Origin: Flavobacteriales bacterium
Lineage (GTDB): Bacteria; Bacteroidota; Bacteroidia; NS11-12g; UBA9320
Reading direction: 5' to 3'
DNA length: 64,000 nucleotides
NCBI GenBank assembly: GCA_020635395.1
Contig: JACJZV010000002.1
Coordinates: 248,001 to 312,000 of the forward strand
Shown: positions 17,492 to 26,647 of the stretch, one piece after another
Layout of the letters: each line of letters starts with the position of its first letter
Numbering within the stretch: position 1 is the first letter of the stretch
Made by a program: the position numbers and the translations under genes
The notes under the pieces: generated by a model
The model's input: the letters and a program-made list of their open reading frames with translations, nothing else
Told to the model about the DNA's origin: nothing
Databases searched by the model: none

Positions 17492-19456
17492 ATGAAGATA
17501 CTAAAAAATAGCGTTTTATTGTTTTTCATAACCATTGGTTTTAATGCGTTAGCTCAAAAAGGTGGCCCGCCGGTTTTTGCAGTGGACCAAGATACGATTT
17601 GGGGAGCCGAGTTTGAGCGGGTTTTTAGCAAAAATAGAACTCCGTCTGAAACAAAACCGAGCATTGACGAGCTTCAAGATTACATGGATCGCTACATCAA
17701 TTTTAAGCTGCAAATTAAGGAAGCGTATGCATTGGGCATGGACACCAATGCTGACTATATCAAAGAATTAGCAGGATATAGAAAACAACTTGCTCAACCG
17801 TATTTGACAGATAAAAGCGTTACGGAAAGACTTATCAGTGAAGGTTATGAAAGAATGCAATACGAGGTGGAGGCCAGCAATATGATGATTGCGTTTAAAG
17901 GCGACCCAACTCCAAAAGACACCTTAGAAGCCTACAACAGAATCATGAATTGGTATAACCTGATTAAAGCCGGGAAACTGACATTTGAGGAGGTAAACCG
18001 TGATAGCAGCAACGACCCCCATTGCAGAGAACAAGGGGGTAAACTCGGATATTTCAGTGCTTTTAACATGGTTTATCCGTTTGAAACTGCGGCATATTCG
18101 ACGGCAGTTGGCGATATTAGCAAACCATTTAGAACACAGTTTGGCTATCACATTGTTAAGGTTACTGACAAAAGAAAAGCTCGCGGTGATTTGAAAGTAG
18201 CCCATATTCTAATTGCCGTGAACAACGATACTGAATATGATAAAAACAAACCCCGAATTGATGCAATATACGAGCGACTAAAAAAAGGCGACAAGTTTGA
18301 AGTATTGGCCAAAGAATTTAGTGAAGATTATCAAACCCGCGACAAAGGAGGCGAATTAAACGTTGTAAAAAGTATTGGAAGAGGCATTCCTGATGAGTTT
18401 AGAGAAGTTGCATACAGCCTGAAAGATGGGCAGTTTTCTGAACCAGTGAAAACCGATTTAGGATGGCACATTATTAAACGCATCGAGCAAAAACCATTAC
18501 CTGAATTTAAAGATGTAAAAGAAACCATAAAATACAGAATTAGTCGTGACTCGAGAAGTGAACTCAATAAAGAAGCTGTCCTGAATCGTATAAAAAGAGA
18601 AAACCACTACGAATTGAACAAGGTAAATTGGGATAAATATGTTGCTATGCTAAAAGACGGCGACATGATGCACAATTGGGAACCCACCGATGCACAAAAA
18701 TCAGAAGACGTATTGTTTTCTATTGCAGAAAGAAACTACACCTTTCATGACTTCACCGATTATGTGATGCACAACATGCCACATACCTCTAATCAGGATG
18801 TTGTCAGCTTTGCAAAACAACGATTGGGACAATATGTAGATAACCAAAATTTGCAATACGAAGAATCTATTTTAGAAACAAAATTCGATGACTTCAAATA
18901 CCTAATGCAGGAATACAGAGAAGGTATTTTGATTTTTGAATTGAAAAATGAGAAAATATGGACTCGAGCTTCTGAAGATACGGTAGGATTAAAAAATTAT
19001 TTTGACAACCACAGAGATAAATATGTTTGGAAAGATCGGGTGGTAACAAAACAATATGACTGCATGAACAAAAAGATAGCAAAACAGGTGTCCAGAATGC
19101 GAGACCAAGACTCTACCGATGCCTCCATACTTGCGGCCATCAACAAAAAGGATGCCTTAGCTCTAAACATTATTTATAAGACTTATGAAAAAGGTCAGAA
19201 TGAAAAAATTGACCAATTAGACTGGCATACACCACAACATAAATTAAAAGACAAAGAAACAAAACACATCACTTTTGTAGAAATAGACAGCATAATGCCT
19301 TCAAGACCAAAAGAATTGAAAGAAACGTTGGGTCCCGTTACCAGTGAGTATCAAGAAGTTTTGGAACAAGCTTGGGTTAATGAGCTAAAGGCAAAATATG
19401 CTGTTCATGTGTTTGATGGTGCATTGGAAAAACTTTTCAGTAATTTAAAAAATTAA
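17492..19456 (+). CDS. Periplasmic peptidyl-prolyl isomerase with two parvulin domains
   Basis: The 654-residue protein has a signal peptide ending NALAQ, an N-terminal helical SurA/PpiD-like chaperone part, and two consecutive parvulin domains (about residues 128-228 and 234-338). Each domain ends in the family hallmark: QFGYHIVKV and DLGWHIIKR. The rest (about 340-654) is helical and charged with no recognised domain. Parvulin chaperones assist folding of outer-membrane and secreted proteins, which fits a genome with many T9SS cargoes. It is the first gene of a plus-strand operon with a lipoprotein, a second isomerase and a MoxR ATPase; the gaps are 7 nt, a 4-nt overlap and 4 nt. Confidence 0.9.
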   Translation: MKILKNSVLLFFITIGFNALAQKGGPPVFAVDQDTIWGAEFERVFSKNRTPSETKPSIDELQDYMDRYINFKLQIKEAYALGMDTNADYIKELAGYRKQLAQPYLTDKSVTERLISEGYERMQYEVEASNMMIAFKGDPTPKDTLEAYNRIMNWYNLIKAGKLTFEEVNRDSSNDPHCREQGGKLGYFSAFNMVYPFETAAYSTAVGDISKPFRTQFGYHIVKVTDKRKARGDLKVAHILIAVNNDTEYDKNKPRIDAIYERLKKGDKFEVLAKEFSEDYQTRDKGGELNVVKSIGRGIPDEFREVAYSLKDGQFSEPVKTDLGWHIIKRIEQKPLPEFKDVKETIKYRISRDSRSELNKEAVLNRIKRENHYELNKVNWDKYVAMLKDGDMMHNWEPTDAQKSEDVLFSIAERNYTFHDFTDYVMHNMPHTSNQDVVSFAKQRLGQYVDNQNLQYEESILETKFDDFKYLMQEYREGILIFELKNEKIWTRASEDTVGLKNYFDNHRDKYVWKDRVVTKQYDCMNKKIAKQVSRMRDQDSTDASILAAINKKDALALNIIYKTYEKGQNEKIDQLDWHTPQHKLKDKETKHITFVEIDSIMPSRPKELKETLGPVTSEYQEVLEQAWVNELKAKYAVHVFDGALEKLFSNLKN

Positions 19457-19463
19457 TCCTTTT

Positions 19464-20318
19464 TTGAAATCCAACGTCTTCATAATTGGGTTTACCATTG
19501 CCGGATTAATTTCGTGCAAAAAAACCACATTGCTCAATTTGGAGAAAAAAGAGCTTTTGGCCTCGGTTTTCGACTTTAAATTATACAAATCAGATGCAGA
19601 CTCACTGCTTAAAGGCAGATTTAATGCCAATGACAGTGCTTTGGTTTATTCAAATTTTGTAAACACTTGGATAAAAGAAAAAATATTGTTGCATGAGGCC
19701 AGCCAAATTCTTACCAAACAAGAACAGGACAAATCGGCTTTGGTGTCCCAATATTATAACGACCTTCTGATATTTGAGCTACAAGAAAAGTGGCTTTCAC
19801 AAAAGTTAGACACAATAGTTACCGATGAGGCCATTGCAGCCTATTACGAAAAAAATTCTCGCAACTTCCAGTTAAAAGAAAACATCGTTCGACTCAGGTT
19901 TTTCAGCATTCCCAATAATTATGACAAACTGAATTTGCTTTGGCAAAAATTTGTGGAAGGAGGAGAAGAAAATCTTAAAATAGTAGAACGCGTTAACAAA
20001 ACCATCGGAGGCAACCACTTTTATAACGACACGCTTTGGTTAAGTTTTGATGACGTGCTGAAAGAAGTTCCAATTGTTACCTACAATCAAGAGAGTTTTT
20101 TGTCAAACAATCGATATATTCAGCAAAGACACGAAGGCTTGACTTATTTTGTAGAAATTTTAGACTTTAAGATTAAAAATAGTATTTCGCCGTTAGAGTT
20201 TGAAAAAGCTCGGATAAAGAATATTTTGCTTCACAAAAGAAAAATTGAGATTTTGAAACAAATAGAAGACGAAATCGTAAACAAGGCATACACCGAAAAT
20301 AAAATAAAGACGTTTTGA
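19464..20318 (+). CDS. Lipoprotein in the isomerase operon, SurA N-domain-like
   Basis: No ATG is suitably placed; a TTG at 19464 begins a perfect lipoprotein signal (KSNVFIIGFTIAGLISC), so TTG initiation is the best reading. The 284-residue product is mainly helical, with ALVYSNFVNTWIKEKILLHEA resembling the SurA/PpiD N-terminal chaperone helices. I see no parvulin catalytic hallmark (no HILI or GYHI/GWHI motif), so it is probably a non-catalytic chaperone or holdase relative. It lies 7 nt after the first isomerase and overlaps the second by 4 nt. Similar three-gene sets with two isomerases around such a protein are common in Bacteroidota, as I recall. Confidence 0.75.
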   Translation: MKSNVFIIGFTIAGLISCKKTTLLNLEKKELLASVFDFKLYKSDADSLLKGRFNANDSALVYSNFVNTWIKEKILLHEASQILTKQEQDKSALVSQYYNDLLIFELQEKWLSQKLDTIVTDEAIAAYYEKNSRNFQLKENIVRLRFFSIPNNYDKLNLLWQKFVEGGEENLKIVERVNKTIGGNHFYNDTLWLSFDDVLKEVPIVTYNQESFLSNNRYIQQRHEGLTYFVEILDFKIKNSISPLEFEKARIKNILLHKRKIEILKQIEDEIVNKAYTENKIKTF

Positions 20319-21673
20319 GTAAAATAATAAAAGTATTGTTGATTCTATGTGCCTTTGCCGGTACAGCACGTGCTCAGCAAAATGAAATATTGGATGAAAT
20401 TATTGCCAAAGTTGGAGAAAGCATCATCCTAAAATCTGATTTAGAAAAATCGTATCAGCAATTAAAAGATCAATACACCGATTATGAAGGTGACTTGCGT
20501 TGCGAACTTTTTCATCAATTGCTTACCCAAAAACTTCTATTGTATAAAGCAGAGTTAGACAGCATTGTGGTGCCTGACGAGCGGGTGGAATATGAAATTG
20601 AACGACGTATAAACTATTTTGCACAACAAGCCGGAGGCGAACGCGAGCTTGAAAAATATTTGCAAATGAGTTTGGTGGAATACAAGGCCGAGATGCGAAA
20701 AAAAATGAAAGAAGAAATGTTGATTGATGAAGCCCGAAACACTCTGCTAAAAGACGTAAAGGTAACGCCAACTGATGTTCGCAAATTTTATGAAGATATA
20801 CCCAAAGACAGTTTGCCCGAATTTGGTGCAGAAGTAGAAGTAGCCCAGTTGGTAATGATACCCAAAGCAAGCGAGTTTGCCGAGAATTATGCCAAAAAAA
20901 CTGCCGAACGTATTCGCTCGGAATTGTTGTTGGGCAAAACCGATTTTTGTATTGCTGCTGCCATTTATTCTAAAGATGACGGCTCTAAAAACGACTGCGG
21001 AAACCTTGGTGATTTTAAACGAGGACAAATGGTACCCGAATTTGAAGCGGCCGTGTTTAAACTCAAAAAAGACTCCATTTCTCCGGTTATAAAAACGGCA
21101 TACGGCTATCATATTATTCAACTAATAGAACGGCGGGGCGATATAGCAAATGCCCGCCACATATTGATACGACCCGAAATTTTAACGGCAGATAATGCCA
21201 AAGTTACTGACAATTTGCGTCAAATACGCAGCGACATAGAGGCCGGTAAAATAAGCTGGTGCGATGCAGTGATTAAGTATAGCGAAGATGAGCAAACCAA
21301 AGGCAATTGCGGTTTTTTTACCGACCCCAACGTGGGAAGTAGCTTAATTGGTCTTGAATTTTTGGAAACCGAAATAGCCCGAAACATCTCTACCATGAAA
21401 GCAGGACAGATTTCAACTCCATTAGTAGTTCCGCAATATGACGGAACCAATCTGTATAGAATTGTTTATTTAAAAACAGAAAACCCACCGCATATTGCCA
21501 ACATAGAGCAGGATTACCAAAAAATATCGCTCTATGCCGAAGAGAAAAAGAAACAAGATGCCCTTGAAAGCTGGGTAAAAGAATTTAGAAAAGAAATGTA
21601 TATCTGGATAGATGAAAAATACTTCGTGTGTCCGGAGACGAAATCGTGGGTAAATAAGAGTCAACAGAATTAG
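20315..21673 (+). CDS. SurA-like peptidyl-prolyl isomerase
   Basis: Translation starts at a TTG inside the preceding stop (TTGA overlap), giving a signal peptide SKIIKVLLILCAFAGTARA. The 452-residue protein has the SurA layout. Its N-terminal helical domain begins NEILDEIIAKVGESIILKSDLE, and two parvulin domains follow (about 165-275 with AYGYHIIQLIE, and 280-395 with ARHILIRPE). A C-terminal helix ends the protein. SurA binds unfolded outer-membrane proteins in the periplasm and delivers them for assembly. Five cysteines in the parvulin domains (for example DFCIAA, NDCGNLG, SWCDAV, GNCGFF) are more than usual for SurA and could form disulfides. Confidence 0.92.
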   Translation: MSKIIKVLLILCAFAGTARAQQNEILDEIIAKVGESIILKSDLEKSYQQLKDQYTDYEGDLRCELFHQLLTQKLLLYKAELDSIVVPDERVEYEIERRINYFAQQAGGERELEKYLQMSLVEYKAEMRKKMKEEMLIDEARNTLLKDVKVTPTDVRKFYEDIPKDSLPEFGAEVEVAQLVMIPKASEFAENYAKKTAERIRSELLLGKTDFCIAAAIYSKDDGSKNDCGNLGDFKRGQMVPEFEAAVFKLKKDSISPVIKTAYGYHIIQLIERRGDIANARHILIRPEILTADNAKVTDNLRQIRSDIEAGKISWCDAVIKYSEDEQTKGNCGFFTDPNVGSSLIGLEFLETEIARNISTMKAGQISTPLVVPQYDGTNLYRIVYLKTENPPHIANIEQDYQKISLYAEEKKKQDALESWVKEFRKEMYIWIDEKYFVCPETKSWVNKSQQN

Positions 21674-21677
21674 AAAC

Positions 21678-22646
21678 ATGAGCGAAACGTATAAAAACGA
21701 TGTAGAAGCGGCAGATGCCCTTAGAGAAATATCCGGTAAACTAAAAAAAGAAATATCCAAAGCCATTGTAGGGCAGGACCACGTGGTGGAGGGTGTGTTG
21801 ATGTCGATTTTTTGCAACGGCCACAGCTTGCTTATCGGGGTGCCCGGTTTGGCAAAAACACTGCTCATCAACACCATAAGCGAGGTGTTGGATTTGAGTT
21901 TTAACCGAATTCAGTTTACCCCCGATTTGATGCCATCAGACATCACTGGCTCTGAGGTGTTGGACGACAATAGACATTTCAAATTTGCCAAAGGCCCATT
22001 GTTTGCCAACATTGTATTGGCCGACGAGATAAACCGTACGCCACCCAAAACGCAAGCCGCATTGTTGGAAGCCATGCAAGAAAAAACGGTGACCGTTTCG
22101 GGTGTTGACCACAAATTGCCTAAGCCGTTTTTTGTACTTGCCACCCAAAACCCCATAGAGCAAGAAGGAACATACCCGTTGCCCGAAGCCCAATTAGACC
22201 GTTTTATGTTCAACATTACCCTCGACTATCCAAGCGAGCAAGACGAGATAGAAATTGTAAAACGCACCACCGGAAACATCATTCCCGACATAAAAAAAGT
22301 AATAGATGCCAACCAGATTATTGCTTTTCAGGAATTGGTAAGAAAAGTGCCCATTGCCGACAATGTGTTGGAATATGCTGTAAAATTAGTAGGCAAAACA
22401 CGACCAAACCAAGCGGGAGCCAGCGATTTTGTCAAACAATATTTAGGCTATGGAGCAGGCCCAAGAGCCAGCCAATATTTGGTTTTGGGGGCAAAATGCC
22501 ACGCCTTGATGCACGGCAAATATTCGCCCGACATTGAAGACGTAAAGGCCATTGCCAACTACGTTCTTCGGCACCGAATTGTTAAAAACTACAAAGCCGA
22601 AGCCGAAGGCATTTCGGTAGAAGATATTGTTTCGAGGTTGATGTAG
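21678..22646 (+). CDS. MoxR family AAA+ ATPase
   Basis: The 322-residue ATPase has Walker A GVPGLAKT (54-61), Walker B IVLADEINR (about 112-120), sensor I in FVLATQNPIEQEGTYPLPEAQLDRFM and a C-terminal lid domain. MoxR proteins are chaperone-like ATPases that usually act with a DUF58 protein and VWA-domain partners to activate or assemble complexes, including the Bacteroidota Bat aerotolerance system. No DUF58 or VWA gene follows here; the accessory region begins 78-111 bp after its stop. It is 4 nt behind the SurA-like gene and so belongs to the folding operon. Confidence 0.93.
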   Translation: MSETYKNDVEAADALREISGKLKKEISKAIVGQDHVVEGVLMSIFCNGHSLLIGVPGLAKTLLINTISEVLDLSFNRIQFTPDLMPSDITGSEVLDDNRHFKFAKGPLFANIVLADEINRTPPKTQAALLEAMQEKTVTVSGVDHKLPKPFFVLATQNPIEQEGTYPLPEAQLDRFMFNITLDYPSEQDEIEIVKRTTGNIIPDIKKVIDANQIIAFQELVRKVPIADNVLEYAVKLVGKTRPNQAGASDFVKQYLGYGAGPRASQYLVLGAKCHALMHGKYSPDIEDVKAIANYVLRHRIVKNYKAEAEGISVEDIVSRLM

Positions 22647-22756
22647 TAAATGAAATATGTCTCCGTATAACTTCAATTCTTCGATCTTACTCAGAGTCCT
22701 CTACGGAGTGATTTCTGAGGTGAAGAAAAGGTATTTTACTTAGCTATGTCGGAGGT

Positions 22757-23125
22757 GTGACAACGCTTCTTGATGATGGAAATACTCTTACTGTAATTGC
22801 AAAAACTAATCAACCTATAGAAGAAGAATTAGATATATCAAATTTTCGTGTAATATATGTTGACAAGGACGGAGTAGAAAAGGCTACCAAAACTAGAATT
22901 GGCCACAGAGACGGGGCGGTTTTGCAAGCTCATGAAATGATTGGACACGGCGATGATGATCCAAAAAATTCCAATTTGCGGTCAATACAAGCAAGCAATA
23001 TTATGTATCGGATACTAAATATAAAGATAAATGATAAGAGCCCAATTCAAAGAACGGGGAATGGAGAGAACGATGGTCATAACATTCCGGAAGGAGATCT
23101 AGAGAAAACTAAAAAATTGCCATGA
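22757..23125 (+). pseudogene. Truncated toxin-like C-terminal tip with HEMIGH motif
   Basis: The frame is open from 22724 and has no ATG; the first usable start is a GTG at 22757 (122 aa). The opening residues read like mid-protein sequence (GGV-TTLLDDGNTLTVIAKT), so this is probably the detached C-terminal tip of a larger polymorphic toxin or RHS/wall protein. The block LQAHEMIGHGDDD has a His-Glu-x3-His arrangement that could bind metal, as in the peptidase-type tips of such toxins. It is not a strict HExxH. Further conserved-looking residues are SIQASNIMYR and RTGNGENDGHN. Its last 4 bases overlap the next gene (ATGA), the usual toxin-immunity layout. The assignment is inference. Confidence 0.5.
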
Positions 23126-23604
23126 GAAGATTTATATTTGCTTTTATACTTTTTGGAAGTGTCCTACCATCATTTGCTCAAACTCAAAAAACGGATACTC
23201 TTAGACATATTCGGCTTACATCCCTTAGTTTTGATATCAGCTATTATGAACTTAGTAGGGATTCAACAATTTGTATCGTTGATACAGTGTACAGAAGTTC
23301 AATGATGCTTTTCTCAGACGCCAACAACCCTGATACTCAATTTGTGTCCAACATAATAGATTGTATTTTTTCAAAATCTTGGGCTAATGTAGGTAAAGAT
23401 GTTTCTACTGCTGATAGTTTTTTTGTTAAATACACTTGTCAAGTATTACTTGAAGATTATCAAACGGGAAGTCGGTTATATATACCTTCAATATTTAATT
23501 CTAAATATTATAAACCATTAGAGATTAACTTGGTTCTTTTAATTCAAATCTTGTTCAATGAGTTCCATTTGGCGGAAATTAAAGGTTGTTGCGACAAAAA
23601 ATAG
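23122..23604 (+). CDS. Secreted protein, candidate immunity partner of the truncated tip
   Basis: The 160-residue product begins with a clear signal peptide (RRFIFAFILFGSVLPSFAQ) and has no family I recognise. The mature part is mixed alpha/beta and contains four cysteines (STICIV, IDCIFS, YTCQVL, GCC near the C-terminus). It starts inside the stop codon of the toxin-like fragment, so the two are translated together. Bacterial immunity genes typically sit immediately downstream of the toxin tip in this way, and an exported immunity protein would fit a toxin acting in the periplasm. This role is inferred from position only. Confidence 0.55.
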   Translation: MRRFIFAFILFGSVLPSFAQTQKTDTLRHIRLTSLSFDISYYELSRDSTICIVDTVYRSSMMLFSDANNPDTQFVSNIIDCIFSKSWANVGKDVSTADSFFVKYTCQVLLEDYQTGSRLYIPSIFNSKYYKPLEINLVLLIQILFNEFHLAEIKGCCDKK

Positions 23605-23624
23605 GAAGCAATTAACCGCACGCT

Positions 23625-23647
23625 GGTCCGAGCTTGCAGCTCGTACC
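23625..23647. repeat. Isolated REP-like hairpin (GGTnCGAGCT-TGC-AGCTCGnACC)
   Basis: Ten-base arms with one mismatch and a TGC loop, just after the candidate immunity gene. No T-run follows on either strand, so it is not a standard terminator. It is unrelated in sequence to the palindromes at 27212-27593 and 53493-54036. Confidence 0.55.
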
Positions 23648-23798
23648 AATAAAACAAAAAAAACCTTAACTTTTCATTTCCCTCATTCTATCTTAAAAAC
23701 CAAACAAATTAAGCCAAAAATGTTTGGGTGTTAACAAATGGGGGAAATATATAAGCTATGAAAGAAGTTATCCCTGTTTATCACTAATAAGGCAAGTA

Positions 23799-24350
23799 AT
23801 GAAAAGTTCTATTCTTGTAGGTTTTGTATTGGTTTCATCGCTTTTTGTCACCTGTCATTCTGCATATAAATCTAAAATTGAAGCAGACAAAACACGCAAA
23901 ATTGTTCAATTATTTTCCGTTGTCGATTCAACAATTAGGTGCCATGATACTCTTTTAATCGGGAATGAAATAGTTTTGTATATAGATTTAAAACTTACCT
24001 CAAAGAATAGCTTTCAGGTTGACAGATCTTTTACAATTGATTCATTTCTTTTCGAGGTAAAAGATAGTATTGGAAATATAATCCCTTATAGGCTCGCCCC
24101 AGTTCGAATTAATTACGGGTTTGATTCAAGTTGTCGAAAATCAATTTGTTTTCAATCTCGTGAATATAGTTTGGATTCTGCAATTAATTACTATAACAAT
24201 TATTCTGGTGATGATAAGTTCTATGACTTTCATGGCTCACCATCAGTAATGAGGTTAGTTACGGAGTCGCAGGGTTCTATTCGGTATATCACGATTTATC
24301 AAAAACTATCGAATGGAAATGTTCAAAAATTTCAATATACGGTTTTATGA
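23799..24350 (+). CDS. Hypothetical lipoprotein
   Basis: The ATG at 23799 gives a typical lipoprotein signal (KSSILVGFVLVSSLFVTC) with the lipid-bearing Cys at residue 20; the longer upstream frame has no signal. The 183-residue product has no domain I recognise. It is predicted largely beta-stranded and ends in RYITIYQKLSNGNVQKFQYTVL. Two further cysteines (SSCRKSICF) lie in the middle. Codon and base use look AT-richer than the housekeeping genes to the left. It stands between the toxin-like fragment and the tyrosine recombinase and may be cargo of the accessory region. Confidence 0.55.
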   Translation: MKSSILVGFVLVSSLFVTCHSAYKSKIEADKTRKIVQLFSVVDSTIRCHDTLLIGNEIVLYIDLKLTSKNSFQVDRSFTIDSFLFEVKDSIGNIIPYRLAPVRINYGFDSSCRKSICFQSREYSLDSAINYYNNYSGDDKFYDFHGSPSVMRLVTESQGSIRYITIYQKLSNGNVQKFQYTVL

Positions 24351-24523
24351 CACGCAAATAATTAGATAATCCGTTACAATTGGGTTAACTCCGTAAACAC
24401 TACCTTTTTAAAGAAGATTCAGATGCAGACTAGTTTTGGAATCGGTAGAATTGAGGGGCTATATGGCATCGACAAAAAGGATGTGTTTAGTGGGCAAATC
24501 ATTATGCGGTATCGGTTGTAAGT
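24351..24523 (+). other. Gap with a short unassigned open frame
   Basis: An open frame from ATG at 24423 to TAA at 24521 (32 aa) ends in SGQIIMRYRL and sits 2 nt before the recombinase ATG. It could be a broken end of an outer-membrane or RHS-type protein, or chance. No promoter or hairpin is clear. Confidence 0.25.
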
Positions 24524-25588
24524 ATGGGGAATCAAAAAACATATCCTTTGTTACCGTTGGTCTCAGAATTTATATCGGCCACCAAACGCAACAAGCGTGG
24601 CAAAAGCAGTGGTAAAAAAATTACCAAAGATTCAGCAAAAAACTATGAATACCTTTTTAAACTGTTGGAGTCATTTTCGGTAGAGGAAAACTTTGAACTT
24701 AACATAAAGCCGATATCCGGAAAGAATGCACGGGAGTTTCAATCGCAGCGTGCATATTACAAAAAGCTCTACGACCGATTTACAAACTATCTATATGGCA
24801 AAGGCCATTACGACAATTATGTTGGAACCAATATAAAAATGCTGAAAGCAGTTTTTGCTTGGCTCAATGATGAAAAGGGCATAAACACCGGGCCGTTTTT
24901 CAAAAACTTCCATGTGTGCAAAGAGCATATTCAAATTATAGTTCTCTCTCCTGAGCAACTCAACTATTTGATAAACAATCAGGAGTTTGATAAGAAGCTA
25001 AGCCCCAAGCTAAGAAGAGTTCGGGATATTTTTGTGTTTGGCTGCACGGTGGCTCTTAGATTTAGCGATTTGATGGCTCTCAAACGAACCAATTTGGAAA
25101 TCCTTAATGGCAATACCTACCTAAAAGTGGTCAGTAAAAAGACTCAAACCTTCACTCGGGTAAAACTACCGGAATATGCCATCGACATTATTCGCCGAAA
25201 TAACAGAAGAGGCAGTTTCATTCTGCCAAGATTAGCCAATGTCAATTTAAACAAATACATCAAAGAATTAGGCGAACTTGCAGGGTGGACACATACCTAC
25301 GAAAAGCTAAGAGAGATTCAAGGCCGTCCTGTTACGGTATATAAAAACGCAAAAAAGCGAGAGCATTACCGATTCTGTGATTTGATAACTACTCACACCA
25401 TGCGAAGAACGACCATCACTACCATGTTGCATTTGGGTATGGACGAATCATCTGTAAGAAGAATAAGTGGGCACGCACCCGGAAGTCAAGAATTTTACAA
25501 ATACGTAAAATACAGCCAAAGTTTGTTGGATGAAAAAACGGACGAAGTCTTTCAAAAATTACAACAAAAACTGTCGAAAATTGCCTAA
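24524..25588 (+). CDS. Tyrosine recombinase / phage-type integrase
   Basis: The 354-residue protein has a SAM-like core-binding domain (about 8-125) and a C-terminal catalytic domain. The catalytic set is visible: R179 (ALRFSDL), a lysine in the beta-hairpin (VVSKKTQ, 205-206), H291 and R294 (THTMRRT), H317 (ISGHAPG) and a tyrosine in YKYVKY (325-330). All are present, so it should be active. Such enzymes integrate mobile elements or invert promoters in Bacteroidota. No phage or conjugation gene is near. Its position between a toxin-tip fragment and an RHS-core fragment suggests a link to cassette rearrangement. I found no obvious att repeats or invertible inverted repeats around it. Confidence 0.88.
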   Translation: MGNQKTYPLLPLVSEFISATKRNKRGKSSGKKITKDSAKNYEYLFKLLESFSVEENFELNIKPISGKNAREFQSQRAYYKKLYDRFTNYLYGKGHYDNYVGTNIKMLKAVFAWLNDEKGINTGPFFKNFHVCKEHIQIIVLSPEQLNYLINNQEFDKKLSPKLRRVRDIFVFGCTVALRFSDLMALKRTNLEILNGNTYLKVVSKKTQTFTRVKLPEYAIDIIRRNNRRGSFILPRLANVNLNKYIKELGELAGWTHTYEKLREIQGRPVTVYKNAKKREHYRFCDLITTHTMRRTTITTMLHLGMDESSVRRISGHAPGSQEFYKYVKYSQSLLDEKTDEVFQKLQQKLSKIA

Positions 25589-25627
25589 TTTTACAAAAAA
25601 TAAGAAATTTAAAACGCATATAACACA

Positions 25628-26647
25628 TTGATAACCAGTTCGTCATATCGTTTTGATTACTATCCCTTTGGGATGACCATGAAAGAACGCAGCTACACTG
25701 CTGCTGTTGGTGGGTATAGGTTTGGATTCCAAGGACAAGAGGGCGACCCTGAGATAAAAGGCGAGGCAAATAGTTGGAATTACAAGTATAGAATGCACGA
25801 TCCAAGAATTGGACGTTTCTTTTCTGTTGATCCTCTATCTGCGGAATTTGCCTATAACTCCACTTACGCATTTAGTGAAAACAGGGTCATTGATGGGATT
25901 GAATTGGAAGGTCTAGAGGTTGTTTTAATTTCAAAACAGTGGAACGCAACAGGTCTGGGGGTTGCAGTAACTGGTGAACTAGGTATTGCAATGGATTTTT
26001 CGGGAACGGATAGGTACTCTGGATTTGGTAGTGGTGCTTTGGGTTTTGAAAGTTCAATGGGCTCTGTGAGTTATCAAATAAATGTCACTATTTTTCTAAC
26101 GATGGATGACTACCATGATGCTATAGGTTGGGGTGGTTCAGCTGGTGTAAATTATGGAGAGGGGTTTGTAGGAAGCAGTAACATTGTTTATTCAAATGGA
26201 TATTTGGGGTATAGTCAAACCTTTGGGTATGGTTTTACCGCGGCTCCTGGGGCATCCTTTTCAGCACAAGGGAGCTATTCACGATCTATAGTGTTATCTC
26301 TCGCTCAAAAAAAAGAATTGAGAACTGTTCTTATCAATTCATCAATTGATTTAACTACTCAATACCTCAATTCGTTTAACAATATATCATTTTTGTCATC
26401 AGTGATTGGTGAAAAAAATGCTGAATTACAGAAACTTGAGTACGAAATAGAAGTATATGGGCTAACGGATGAACTTGCTAAGAAGAAGACGACCCTTCAA
26501 AGTGATATTACTAGTTTAAATAACGAAAAGAAAAATAGTGAGATTGAAATGGAGAATGCAAACACTTCGTTAATAGGCGTAAATAAGACTTTGGAGATTC
26601 TTGACAAGGAAATTCAGTTACTCGAGACCGAAGATGATGGAGGGTAG
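25628..26647 (+). CDS. Orphan RHS-repeat core with large variable C-terminal tip (N-terminally truncated)
   Basis: The frame opens at 25613 without an ATG; a TTG at 25628 is the first start codon. Residues 7-98 are the RHS-repeat-associated core: [11 protein letters not shown], then [11 protein letters not shown], then [18 protein letters not shown] and [10 protein letters not shown]. Everything that should precede it in an RHS protein (hundreds of YD repeats) is missing. After the core comes a tip of about 240 residues. It starts with Gly/Ser/aromatic-rich sequence of beta-barrel character (about 100-235), followed by a coiled coil (about 245-335). I do not recognise the tip. Orphan core-plus-tip modules are known reservoirs for toxin-tip exchange. 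It overlaps the next gene by 14 bp. Confidence 0.75.
   Translation: MITSSSYRFDYYPFGMTMKERSYTAAVGGYRFGFQGQEGDPEIKGEANSWNYKYRMHDPRIGRFFSVDPLSAEFAYNSTYAFSENRVIDGIELEGLEVVLISKQWNATGLGVAVTGELGIAMDFSGTDRYSGFGSGALGFESSMGSVSYQINVTIFLTMDDYHDAIGWGGSAGVNYGEGFVGSSNIVYSNGYLGYSQTFGYGFTAAPGASFSAQGSYSRSIVLSLAQKKELRTVLINSSIDLTTQYLNSFNNISFLSSVIGEKNAELQKLEYEIEVYGLTDELAKKKTTLQSDITSLNNEKKNSEIEMENANTSLIGVNKTLEILDKEIQLLETEDDGG

Noticed and set aside
22661..22710. CTCCGTA / TACGGAG inverted repeat after moxR
   Set aside because: The arms are 7 bp with a loop of about 36 nt and no T-run, so it is too weak to call a terminator.
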